From: Methanoregula formicica SMSP
GTDB lineage: Archaea > Halobacteriota > Methanomicrobia > Methanomicrobiales > Methanospirillaceae
Assembly: GCF_000327485.1 (NCBI RefSeq)
Contig: NC_019943.1
Coordinates: forward strand, 620,001 to 684,000
DNA: 64,000 bases
Direction: 5' to 3'
In this document: one piece after another, positions 15,099 through 23,368 of the stretch
How positions within the stretch are numbered: position 1 is the first letter of the stretch
How the letters are laid out: each line of letters begins with the position of its first letter
Notes under the pieces: generated by a model
Database searches by the model: none
Seen by the model: the letters and a program-made list of their open reading frames with translations, nothing else
What the model was told of the DNA's origin: nothing
Made by a program: the position numbers and the translations under genes

Positions 15099-17168
15099 AT
15101 GGCTAATAGCACGAGTACTCTTAAGTATGTACCCACGACGTGCCCTTACTGCGGCGTAGGCTGTGGTCTGAACCTTGTTGTCAATGACGGCAAGCTCGTC
15201 GGGGTGGAACCGTATAAACGTAGCCCGATCAATGAAGGCAAACTTTGCCCCAAAGGAATGACCTGCTGGGAACACGTCCACAGCCCTGACCGGCTGACAA
15301 AGCCGAAGATCAAGAAGAACGGCAAGTTCGTGGACGCTACCTGGACCGAGGCAATCGACCTGATTGCTAAGAAATTCAAGGAAATTTCCGACAAGAACGG
15401 CCCCAAATCCCTGGGATTCCAGACATCATGCCGTACCGTCAATGAGGACTGTTATGCGCTGCAGAAATTTGCACGTGTCGGTTTCCAGACCAACAACGTC
15501 GACAACTGTGCACGTATCTGCCACGGTCCGTCCGTTGCCGGTCTCTCGCTCTCGTTTGGTTCCGGCGCAGCAACGAACCCGTTTGAGGATGTCCTGAACT
15601 CCGACCTCATTGTCATGTGGGGTTCCAACGCAGTCGAGGCCCACCCGCTCGCCGGCCGCCGCGTCATGCAGGCCAAGAAGAAGGGAATCCCGATCGTTGT
15701 CGTTGACCCGCGGTACAGCACAACAGCACGGCTTGCCGACAAATGGATCCGGTTCAACCCGTCGACCCACATTGCCCTTGCCAACTCCATGATGTACTGG
15801 ATCATCAAGGAGGGACTCCAGAACACCGCGTTCATCAATGAGCGCACGAAAGGATTCGATGACCTCAAGAAGACCGTTGAGAAGTATGCCGACTGCGAAG
15901 AGATCCACGGCGTCCCGCTCGAAACGGTCAAGTCATTTGCCCGCCAGTATGCCAGGGCAAAGAACGCGGTCATCATCTACTGTCTCGGTATCACCGAGCT
16001 GACCACCGGTACCGACAATGTCCGTTCCATGGGCAACCTCGCCCTGCTCACCGGCAATGTCGGACGCCCGGGCGTTGGTGTCAACCCGCTCCGTGGCCAG
16101 AACAACGTGCAGGGTGCCTGCGACATGGGTGCATACCCGAACGTTTACTCCGGCTACCAGGCATGTTCAGTCGCTGACAACCGTTCCAAGATGGAGAAGG
16201 CGTGGGGCATGAAGGAAGGCTCCCTCCCCGACTGGTACGGCTCAACCCTGACCGAACAGGTCAACGATGCCGGAAGCGTTATCAAGGCAATGTATTTCCT
16301 TGGCCTGAACCCTGTTGTCTCCTACCCCGATTCCAACCATGTCAAGCGGCAACTGGAGAAACTCGACTTCTGCGTCTTCCAGGATATCTTCTGGACCGAG
16401 AGTTGCGAGTACGCAGACGTTGTCCTGCCCGGCACCTGCTTTGCCGAGAAGGACGGCACGTTCACGAGCGGCGAGCGCCGTGTCAACCGTGTACGGAAGG
16501 CCGTCGATGGTCCCGGCGAGTCGAAGTACGACTGGGAGATTATCGGCATGGTTGCAAAGAAGATGGGGCTCAAGGGCTTTGACTGGAAGTCCGCAAAGGA
16601 TGTCTGGGACGACATGCGGGCATGCACCCCGAACCTGTTCGGCGCAACCTACGAGAAGATGGAGAAACCCGAGTCTATCCACTGGCCCTGCCCGACCGTC
16701 GAGCACCCGGGGACCCCGATCCTCCACATCGGAAAATTCTCCGCTGCGGACGGCAAGGGTACCATGTTCGGCCTCGAATATCGCCAGCCCGCGGAAGTCG
16801 CAGATGCAGAGTACCCGTTCACCATGATGACCGGGCGTGTTATCTTCCACTACCACACCAGGACCCAGACCGACCGTGCCGCACAACTGCACTATGAAGT
16901 GCCCGAGTCCTATTGCCAGATCAACACCATCGATGCAAAGAAGATGGGTGTCAAGGAAGGCGAGAAGATCAAGATAACGAGCCGCCGTGGCGAGACCATA
17001 ACGCGGGCACGGATATCGGACGACGTTGCCCCGAAGGTGCTGTACATGGCAATGCACTTCAACCAAGGGGTAAACAACCTGACCAACACCGCGCTCGACC
17101 CGCTCTCCAAGATGCCGGAGCTGAAACACTGTGCCGTCAAGGTCGAAAAGATTGCGGAGGCGAAGTAA
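15099..17168 (+). CDS. fdhA: F420-dependent formate dehydrogenase alpha subunit, copy 1
   Basis: A 689-residue Mo/W-bis-MGD enzyme oxidising formate to CO2. Cys15, Cys18, Cys22 and Cys50 (CPYCGVGC and KLCPKG) hold the 4Fe-4S cluster. The metal ligand is Cys141 in RICHGPS; no UGA codon, so not selenocysteine. GITELTTGTDNVRSMGNLAL and GQNNVQGACDMGAYPN are alpha-subunit signatures. The ATG at 15099 follows GGTGATATA. fdhB starts directly after the stop. The gene shares long near-identical DNA with fdhA2 at 19318, suggesting recent duplication or gene conversion. Confidence 0.94.
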   Translation: MANSTSTLKYVPTTCPYCGVGCGLNLVVNDGKLVGVEPYKRSPINEGKLCPKGMTCWEHVHSPDRLTKPKIKKNGKFVDATWTEAIDLIAKKFKEISDKNGPKSLGFQTSCRTVNEDCYALQKFARVGFQTNNVDNCARICHGPSVAGLSLSFGSGAATNPFEDVLNSDLIVMWGSNAVEAHPLAGRRVMQAKKKGIPIVVVDPRYSTTARLADKWIRFNPSTHIALANSMMYWIIKEGLQNTAFINERTKGFDDLKKTVEKYADCEEIHGVPLETVKSFARQYARAKNAVIIYCLGITELTTGTDNVRSMGNLALLTGNVGRPGVGVNPLRGQNNVQGACDMGAYPNVYSGYQACSVADNRSKMEKAWGMKEGSLPDWYGSTLTEQVNDAGSVIKAMYFLGLNPVVSYPDSNHVKRQLEKLDFCVFQDIFWTESCEYADVVLPGTCFAEKDGTFTSGERRVNRVRKAVDGPGESKYDWEIIGMVAKKMGLKGFDWKSAKDVWDDMRACTPNLFGATYEKMEKPESIHWPCPTVEHPGTPILHIGKFSAADGKGTMFGLEYRQPAEVADAEYPFTMMTGRVIFHYHTRTQTDRAAQLHYEVPESYCQINTIDAKKMGVKEGEKIKITSRRGETITRARISDDVAPKVLYMAMHFNQGVNNLTNTALDPLSKMPELKHCAVKVEKIAEAK

Positions 17169-18320
17169 ATGGCAAAGAAAGGCGATATGCTCTATGCATG
17201 GACCAATGATGCCGGCCTCTTAAAGAAGGCGGAATGTGGCGGTGCGGTCACCGAGCTCCTCAAGTATGCACTTGAGAGCAAGACCGTTGATGCAGTGCTT
17301 GCCGTAACACGCGGTGTTGACCTGTACGATGCAATTCCGGCTCTCGTCACCGACCCCAAGGAACTCGACAAATGCGCAGGTTCGCTTCACTGCGGTACCG
17401 TCCTTATGTCGAAACTGGTGATGGAGTACGCACCCAGGATGTCCGGCAAGAAGATCGGGATGGTTGTCAAGGGCTGCGACATGATGGGGCTCCTTGAGCT
17501 TGCGAAGCGCAACCTTGTCAACCTCGACAACATCGTTATGATCGGTGTCAACTGCGGTGGATCGGTCAGCCCGGTCGCTGCACGGAAGATGATCAAGGAG
17601 ATGTTCGGCGTTGACCCGAACACCGTCACCAAGGAAGAGATCGACAAGGGCCAGTTCATCATCGAGTACGAGGGAGGCCACAAGGGCATCTCCATGGACG
17701 AACTCGAAGAGGCCGGCTATGGCCGCAGGTCGAACTGCCGCCGCTGCAAAGTAAAGGTTCCCCGTCAGGCAGACCTTGCCTGCGGGAACTGGGGAGTCAT
17801 CGGGCCCAAGGCAGGCAACGCGACTTTTGTTGAGGTCTGCTCCGAGAAGGGCGCAAAACTTCTCGACGCTGCCGTCAAGGCCAAGAAGCTCTCCACGGAA
17901 CCGGCAAACCCCAAGGGTATTGAGGTCCGTGGCAAAGTCGAGAATGCTATGTTCAAGCTCGGCGATAAGTGGCGCAAGCACGACTTCGAGGCGCTCGCAC
18001 CGGTTCTCTGGGACACCATTGCAAAGGAGACCGGGCGCTGCATGAAGTGCCTGGCCTGCATTGAGCACTGCCCGGTCTGTGTCACCCGTGCTGACAAGTA
18101 CAAGCAGCCTGACATGATGGTCCGCCACGGGTTCATCCCGGCCGACCCGATGTTCCACCTGCGCCGGTTTGCGCATATCTCCGACTCCTGCATCAACTGC
18201 GGGCAGTGCGAAGAATGCTGCCCGTGCGAGATCCCGCTTGCGCTCTTCAGCCACGCGATCCGCACGGAAGCTGACAAGGTCTTCGAGCCGAAGCTCGGAA
18301 AGTCAGCTTATTCCAACTAA
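17169..18320 (+). CDS. fdhB: Formate dehydrogenase beta subunit, copy 1 (short form)
   Basis: The 383-residue flavin/F420 subunit passes electrons from FdhA to F420 or to heterodisulfide reductase. GVNCGGSVSPVAARKMI and CGNWGVIGPKAGNA are the F420/FAD-binding family motifs, and CMKCLACIEHCPVC and CINCGQCEECCPC the two 4Fe-4S sites near the end. It differs from the other two copies: the CYCVDC segment after the first cluster is replaced by a cysteine-free stretch, and about 35 C-terminal residues (the LPILAYAEE tail) are absent, ending instead at GKSAYSN. The short tail may change partner docking. T7 follows the stop. Confidence 0.92.
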   Translation: MAKKGDMLYAWTNDAGLLKKAECGGAVTELLKYALESKTVDAVLAVTRGVDLYDAIPALVTDPKELDKCAGSLHCGTVLMSKLVMEYAPRMSGKKIGMVVKGCDMMGLLELAKRNLVNLDNIVMIGVNCGGSVSPVAARKMIKEMFGVDPNTVTKEEIDKGQFIIEYEGGHKGISMDELEEAGYGRRSNCRRCKVKVPRQADLACGNWGVIGPKAGNATFVEVCSEKGAKLLDAAVKAKKLSTEPANPKGIEVRGKVENAMFKLGDKWRKHDFEALAPVLWDTIAKETGRCMKCLACIEHCPVCVTRADKYKQPDMMVRHGFIPADPMFHLRRFAHISDSCINCGQCEECCPCEIPLALFSHAIRTEADKVFEPKLGKSAYSN

Positions 18321-18321
18321 A

Positions 18322-18328
18322 TTTTTTT
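18322..18328 (+). terminator. T7 tract after fdhB1
   Basis: Seven T residues begin two bases after the stop codon, a usual archaeal intrinsic terminator. No hairpin is needed or evident. Confidence 0.5.
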
Positions 18329-18478
18329 ATTCCAAAACCGGTCCCGCGAGGGAAAATCAATACTCATCTCCAGAGATACAGCGGGGGACCCGTGGTGATG
18401 AGGGAGATCAGATCGATATCCCCCGTCCCCACTCTCATCTCCAAAAAGGCAGGATCGTTTCCTGACTCTTGGTTACCA

Positions 18479-19072
18479 TTATCCTTCCCGCGATCCGGTC
18501 ATCGCTTCCTGCGGTGGAGACCCGGTATTTTTCCCCGATGGATACCCGCACGCGGCAAGCAGGTCCGATGCACTCACGCTGCCCCCTGCCGGTATCCCCA
18601 TGGCCAAGGCAGAGTGGGAGACAATGGAGAGGGGGATCGTGAACCCGAACATATCCACACCGGGAACGGTGCGCCGGTTATTCCGGATATAGTTCCTGAC
18701 ACTCCAGCGGTCGACAACAACCCCCATCTCATACAGGCAGGAAGAGACACGGGAGAACGGCATGCTCCCGCCAAGCGTCACGCAGAGATCTACCGCAAGC
18801 GACCCGATACGGGTATCCGGATAAAAGGGTTGATCGGCAGGATGGATCTGCCTGCAGCTGCGGCAGCGGAACCGCTTAACCCGTACGGGGATCACCTTCT
18901 TCTGTTCCCCATCCATGACAACGGCAAACTGTCTCTTTTTAATATCATACCCGGAAAGATCTCCCCCACAGGAAGGGCAGGTATCGCAGGAATCAAACAG
19001 TACGTTATCATAAGATGCCAGTGCAGCCTGGACAATGTCGGTGAGCATAGGAGGGATGCGGCGTTTTCTCAT
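18479..19072 (-). CDS. fdh-linked zinc-ribbon protein, paralogue 2
   Basis: A 197-residue paralogue of the protein at 14227, aligning without gaps over the first ~155 residues. The same residues recur: Cys32/Cys35 (CPSCGGDL), Cys70/Cys73 (CRSC), PFYPDTRIG at 83-91, VDLC, PFSRVS and MGVVVDRWSVRNY to residue 128, then FGFTIPLSIVSHSALA. The tail diverges after LLAACGYPSG. It is transcribed away from fdhA2, whose start is 246 bases off. The one-to-one pairing with fdh is the main clue to function. Confidence 0.7.
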   Translation of the reverse strand: MRKRRIPPMLTDIVQAALASYDNVLFDSCDTCPSCGGDLSGYDIKKRQFAVVMDGEQKKVIPVRVKRFRCRSCRQIHPADQPFYPDTRIGSLAVDLCVTLGGSMPFSRVSSCLYEMGVVVDRWSVRNYIRNNRRTVPGVDMFGFTIPLSIVSHSALAMGIPAGGSVSASDLLAACGYPSGKNTGSPPQEAMTGSREG

Positions 19073-19178
19073 GGAGCTGCACCAGTTCCAGGTGTTCCGG
19101 TTGGTTCGCCCGGATTATTCGGGCAATTGCGGGCTGGATTATCTATACATTCAACGGCATAAGATAATAAACCCACTT

Positions 19179-19190
19179 TTGTTCACCAAT
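19179..19190 (+). promoter_or_regulatory. TTGTTCACCAAT motif before fdhA2
   Basis: It matches TTGTTTAACCAAT before fdhA1 with one deletion and one change. It is followed by ATTTTTG and, about 20 bases on, by a TATATAA box near 19215, so it lies in the fdhA2 promoter. Confidence 0.4.
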
Positions 19191-19317
19191 TTTTGTCCAA
19201 ATTTCAGAACGGTTATATAATGCAAGGGCAGAGATCTGATGTTCAATCATTAAATCTCTTTAACAAATCCAGAAATCAACCGGTATGAAAACCGATCAAC
19301 AAACCTGGTGAGTAGTA

Positions 19318-21384
19318 ATGGAAGACATAAAATCTGAACTCAAGTACACACCAACAACATGTCCCTATTGCGGGGTCGGCTGCGGCCTGAACCTCGTTTC
19401 CATGGGCAACAAGCTCATTGGTGTCGAACCGTACAAGCGATCCCCGATCAATGAAGGCAAGCTCTGCCCGAAGGGTGCAACCTGCTGGGAGACCGTCCAG
19501 AAGCCCGGACGGCTGACCAAGCCCCTGATCAAGAAGGGCGACAAGTTCGAGGAAGCCTCCTGGGATGAAGCCATTGACCTGGTTGTCAAGAATTTCACGG
19601 AGGTTTCCAAGAAGCACGGCCCCAAGGCCCTGGGATTCCAGACCTCGTGCCGTACGGTCAACGAGGACTGCTATGCTCTGCAGAAGCTGGCCCGTGTCGG
19701 TTTCCAGACCAACAATGTTGACAACTGCGCCCGCATCTGCCACGGACCTTCCGTTGCCGGTCTCTCGCTCTCCTTCGGTTCCGGTGCAGCCACCAACCCG
19801 TTCGAAGATGTCCTGAACTCCGACCTGATCGTCATGTGGGGTTCTAACGCCGTTGAGGCCCACCCGCTTGCCGGCCGCCGCGTCATGCAGGCCAAGAAGA
19901 AGGGCATCCCGATCATTGTCGTTGACCCCCGGTTCAGCCCGACAGCACGGCTCGCCGACAAGTGGATCCGGTTCAACCCGTCGACCCACATTGCGCTTGC
20001 CAACAACATGATGTACTACATCATCAAGGAAGGCCTCGAGGACAAGGAGTACATCAAGGAGAGGACAAAGGGCTTCGACGACCTCAAGAAGATGGTCGAG
20101 AAGTACGCTGACGCAACGAAGATTCACGGTGTCGCGCAGGAGACCGTCCAGGACATCGCCCGCCAGTATGCAAAGGCAAAGAACGCCGTCATCATCTACT
20201 GTCTCGGCATCACCGAGCTGACCACCGGTACCGACAATGTCCGTTCCATGGGCAACCTCGCCCTGCTCACCGGCAACGTAGGCCGCCCGGGCGTTGGTGT
20301 CAACCCGCTCCGTGGCCAGAACAATGTGCAGGGCGCCTGCGACATGGGTGCATACCCGAACGTCTTCTCCGGCTACCAGGCCGTTGCCGTTGCCGAGAAC
20401 CGTGCCAAGATGGAGAAGGCATGGGGCATGCCCGCCGGGTCCCTGCCCGACTGGTACGGCTCGACCCTGACCGAACAGATCAATGACTGTGGCGAAGTTG
20501 TCAAGGCGATGTACGTCCTGGGCCTGAACCCGGTTGTCTCCTACCCTGACTCGAACCACGTCAGGAAGATGTTCGACAAGCTCGACTTCCTCGTCATCCA
20601 GGACATCTACTGGACCGAGAGCTGCGAGTATGCAGACGTTGTCCTGCCCGGCACCTGCTTTGCCGAGAAGGACGGCACGTTCACGAGCGGCGAGCGTCGT
20701 GTGAACCGTGTTCGGAAGGCAGTCGACGGCCCCGGCGAGTCGAAGTACGACTGGGAGATCATCGGCATGGTTGCCAAGAAGATGGGCCTCAAGGGCTTTG
20801 ACTGGAAGACCGCAAAGGACGTCTGGGACGACATGCGCTCCGTAACCCCCGGCCAGTTCGGCGTGACCTACGAGAAGATCGAGAAGCCCGAAGCCATCCA
20901 CTGGCCCTGCCCGACCATCGAGCACCCGGGAACCCCGATCCTCCACATCGGCAAGTTCTCCGCAGCAGACGGAAAGGGTACCATGTTCGGTATCGAGTAC
21001 CGCCCGCCCGCGGAAGTCGCCGATGCAGAATACCCGTTCACGCTCATGACCGGCCGTATCATCTTCCACTACCACACCAGGACCCAGACCGACCGGAGCC
21101 CGACCCTGCACAACGATGTGCCCGAAAACTACGTCCAGATCAACACGCTGGATGCAAAAGAACTCGGCATCAAGCAGCACGAGAAGATCAAAGTGACGAG
21201 CCGCCGTGGCGAGTCCATTGCCATTGCCCGCGTGACCGACGATGTTGCCCCCAAAGTCATGTACATGCCCATGCACTTTGCCAACGGTGCAAACAACCTG
21301 ACCAACACCGCGCTCGACCCGATGTCAAAGATGCCGGAGCTCAAGCACTGCGCTGTCAAAGTTGAGAAGATCAAGGAGGCCTGA
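19318..21384 (+). CDS. fdhA: F420-dependent formate dehydrogenase alpha subunit, copy 2
   Basis: A 688-residue homologue of fdhA1 with the same numbering: Cys15/18/22/50 for the 4Fe-4S cluster and Cys141 (RICHGPS) as metal ligand. Most of residues 105-180 and 300-350 are identical to copy 1. The start at 19318 is supported by GGTGAGTAGTA upstream. It is followed two bases after its stop by a full-length fdhB, so this pair is probably a standard formate dehydrogenase. A 666-codon antisense frame over it is codon-bias shadow. Confidence 0.94.
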   Translation: MEDIKSELKYTPTTCPYCGVGCGLNLVSMGNKLIGVEPYKRSPINEGKLCPKGATCWETVQKPGRLTKPLIKKGDKFEEASWDEAIDLVVKNFTEVSKKHGPKALGFQTSCRTVNEDCYALQKLARVGFQTNNVDNCARICHGPSVAGLSLSFGSGAATNPFEDVLNSDLIVMWGSNAVEAHPLAGRRVMQAKKKGIPIIVVDPRFSPTARLADKWIRFNPSTHIALANNMMYYIIKEGLEDKEYIKERTKGFDDLKKMVEKYADATKIHGVAQETVQDIARQYAKAKNAVIIYCLGITELTTGTDNVRSMGNLALLTGNVGRPGVGVNPLRGQNNVQGACDMGAYPNVFSGYQAVAVAENRAKMEKAWGMPAGSLPDWYGSTLTEQINDCGEVVKAMYVLGLNPVVSYPDSNHVRKMFDKLDFLVIQDIYWTESCEYADVVLPGTCFAEKDGTFTSGERRVNRVRKAVDGPGESKYDWEIIGMVAKKMGLKGFDWKTAKDVWDDMRSVTPGQFGVTYEKIEKPEAIHWPCPTIEHPGTPILHIGKFSAADGKGTMFGIEYRPPAEVADAEYPFTLMTGRIIFHYHTRTQTDRSPTLHNDVPENYVQINTLDAKELGIKQHEKIKVTSRRGESIAIARVTDDVAPKVMYMPMHFANGANNLTNTALDPMSKMPELKHCAVKVEKIKEA

Positions 21385-21386
21385 AC

Positions 21387-22643
21387 ATGACCAAGAAAGG
21401 CGACATGCTCTATGCATGGACCAGTGACGCAGAGATCCAGAAGAAGGCCGAACTCGGTGGTGCGGTCACCGCACTCTGGAAGTATGCCCTCGAGAACAAG
21501 GTTGTTGACGCAGTCTTCGTCGTCACCAAGGGTGTCGATCTCTACGATGCAGTTCCGGTACTCATCACCGACCCCAAGGACCTTGCCAAGACCGCCGGGT
21601 CGCTCCACTGCGGTACGCTCCTCATGGCAAAGCTTGTCAAGAAGTTCCTTAACGGGGCTACCGACAAGAAGATCGGTGTCACCGTCAAGGGCTGCGACGC
21701 AATGGCATTCTACGAACTCGCCAAGAGGAAGCAGATCAACCTTGACAACATCATCATGATCGGTGTCAACTGCGGTGGATCGGTCAGCCCGGTCATTGCC
21801 CGCAAGATGATCAAGGAGAAGTACGATGTTGACCCCGAGAAGGTCCACAAGGAAGAGATCGACAAGGGCCAGTTCATCATCGAGTACGAGGGAGGCCACA
21901 AGGGCATCTCCGTTGACGAGCTCGAAGAAGCAGGCTATGGCCGCAGGTCCAACTGCCGCCGCTGCAAGATGAAGATCCCCCGCCAGGCGGACCTTGCCTG
22001 CGGGAACTGGGGTGTCATCGGGCCCAAGGCCGGAAAGGCAACCTTTATCGAGGTCTGCTCCGAGAAGGGTGCAAACCTTATCGACGGCGCAAAGAAGAAG
22101 GGCATCCTTGAGACCGAAGCTCCCAACCCCAAGGGTCTTGAGATCCGCGGAAAGGTCGAGGGCGCAATGCTCAAGCTCGGCGAAAAGTGGCGCAAGCACG
22201 ACTTCGAGGCACTCGGCGAGGGCAAGGACCGGTTAAAGAAGATCATGTCCGAAACCTCCCGGTGCATCAAGTGCTACCAGTGCATTGACGTCTGCCCGAT
22301 CTGCTACTGTGTCGACTGCACGACCAAGAACCCGGCCTATGTCCCGCCCGGCGAGCTCCCGGTCAACTTCATGTTCCACCTGATCCGGTACGCCCACATC
22401 GCATCGAGCTGCGTCAACTGCGGCCAGTGCGAGGAAGTCTGCGCAGCCGAGATCCCGAATGCACTCATCATGCACTCCCAGCAGGTCGAGATGGAGAAGA
22501 TGTTCGGCCACACCCCCGGGCAGGACATGGAACTTCCGATCCTTGCATATGCTGAGGAAAGGGAGGAACGCTCACGGTTGCACAACACCGGTAGCGACAT
22601 GATCTACCTCAACGTCTTCAACCCGATGGACAAGAAACACTAA
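21387..22643 (+). CDS. fdhB: Formate dehydrogenase beta subunit, copy 2
   Basis: A 418-residue F420/FAD-binding beta subunit. GVNCGGSVSPVIARKMI near residue 125 and RRSNCRRCKMKIPRQADL near residue 188 are shared word for word by the copies. CIKCYQCIDVCPICYCVDC and CVNCGQCEEVC bind Fe-S clusters. The C-terminal tail LPILAYAEEREE...YLNVFNPM, missing in copy 1, is present and is also in copy 3. T7 follows 8 bases after the stop. Confidence 0.94.
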   Translation: MTKKGDMLYAWTSDAEIQKKAELGGAVTALWKYALENKVVDAVFVVTKGVDLYDAVPVLITDPKDLAKTAGSLHCGTLLMAKLVKKFLNGATDKKIGVTVKGCDAMAFYELAKRKQINLDNIIMIGVNCGGSVSPVIARKMIKEKYDVDPEKVHKEEIDKGQFIIEYEGGHKGISVDELEEAGYGRRSNCRRCKMKIPRQADLACGNWGVIGPKAGKATFIEVCSEKGANLIDGAKKKGILETEAPNPKGLEIRGKVEGAMLKLGEKWRKHDFEALGEGKDRLKKIMSETSRCIKCYQCIDVCPICYCVDCTTKNPAYVPPGELPVNFMFHLIRYAHIASSCVNCGQCEEVCAAEIPNALIMHSQQVEMEKMFGHTPGQDMELPILAYAEEREERSRLHNTGSDMIYLNVFNPMDKKH

Positions 22644-22650
22644 TCTCCTC

Positions 22651-22657
22651 TTTTTTT
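22651..22657 (+). terminator. T7 tract after fdhB2
   Basis: Seven T residues begin 7 bases after the fdhB2 stop, consistent with archaeal termination. Confidence 0.5.
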
Positions 22658-22779
22658 CTGACACCGTTTCCCGGGAAAACCGTATATCAGGTACGTGAGT
22701 CCCCGACTACCAGTTCCGGATTTTACATCGGGAAAAGAGGACCCGGGTGCAAAAGATTGCACCGGGGTTAAAAAAATCG

Positions 22780-23238
22780 TTATCCCCAGGTTTCGGGGAA
22801 TGCCATGTTGGTGTAAATATCCTCAAGCCGGGCCTTGTGCCCCCGCTCCATGTTTGCCAGCTGGGTGAAGAGTAACTGGGTTTCCACATCTGCAGCAGCC
22901 TTGGCAAACTGGGTATACATCTGCATTGCCTCAAGTTCTTTCTTGATAGCAAGGACAAGGCCATCGAGTGGCTTCAAGTCCATTGTCAGCTTGGGTGACG
23001 GGAGGGTGTCTCCGACCTTGTAATCATGACCTGCAGCGAACTTCATCTTGCTGACATCTTTTGCCAGGAAGCCCTGCAGGAACTCGCGGTGTTTCTTCTC
23101 TTCTCCGGCAAGTTCGTCAAAGAGAGACTTCAAGGCTTTGTCTTTTACCTTGTCGGCGACATTGCGGTAGAACGTGTAGGCTTCTACTTCACGGTCAATA
23201 GCCAGTGACAGGATCTTCTTTGCATCTTCGGGTTTCAT
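22780..23238 (-). CDS. Rubrerythrin-like ferritin-family protein
   Basis: A 152-residue four-helix-bundle di-iron protein. The ligand motifs are EVEAYTFYRNVA near residue 17, GEEKKHREFLQGF near residue 49, KELEAMQMYTQFA near residue 98 and ANMERGHKARLEDIY near residue 127, giving E...ExxH twice. No rubredoxin domain is attached. It probably scavenges peroxide or handles iron in this strict anaerobe. I took the ATG at 23238 because GAGGTG lies at proper distance; the GTG two codons earlier overlaps that site. It stands alone. Confidence 0.82.
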   Translation of the reverse strand: MKPEDAKKILSLAIDREVEAYTFYRNVADKVKDKALKSLFDELAGEEKKHREFLQGFLAKDVSKMKFAAGHDYKVGDTLPSPKLTMDLKPLDGLVLAIKKELEAMQMYTQFAKAAADVETQLLFTQLANMERGHKARLEDIYTNMAFPETWG

Positions 23239-23368
23239 GTGCACACCTCAGAATTGAAAGAATTTTTATATTACAGGTAGTGATGATCGCGGCCATTATC
23301 ATATATCTTGTTATGGTGTCATCGCAGCCGGGAGTGGTTCTGACAGCCACGCATCATCGGGAGAGGTG

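Noticed and set aside
15519-15527. Possible selenocysteine in FdhA or FwdB
   Set aside because: No in-frame UGA occurs at the catalytic positions; all three FdhA and three FwdB have Cys codons there.
19276-21276. A 666-codon minus-strand open frame opposite fdhA2
   Set aside because: It is the codon-bias shadow of fdhA2; the translation is Val/Gly/Leu/Asp-rich without any family motif, and the same occurs opposite fdhA1, fwdA and fdhB.
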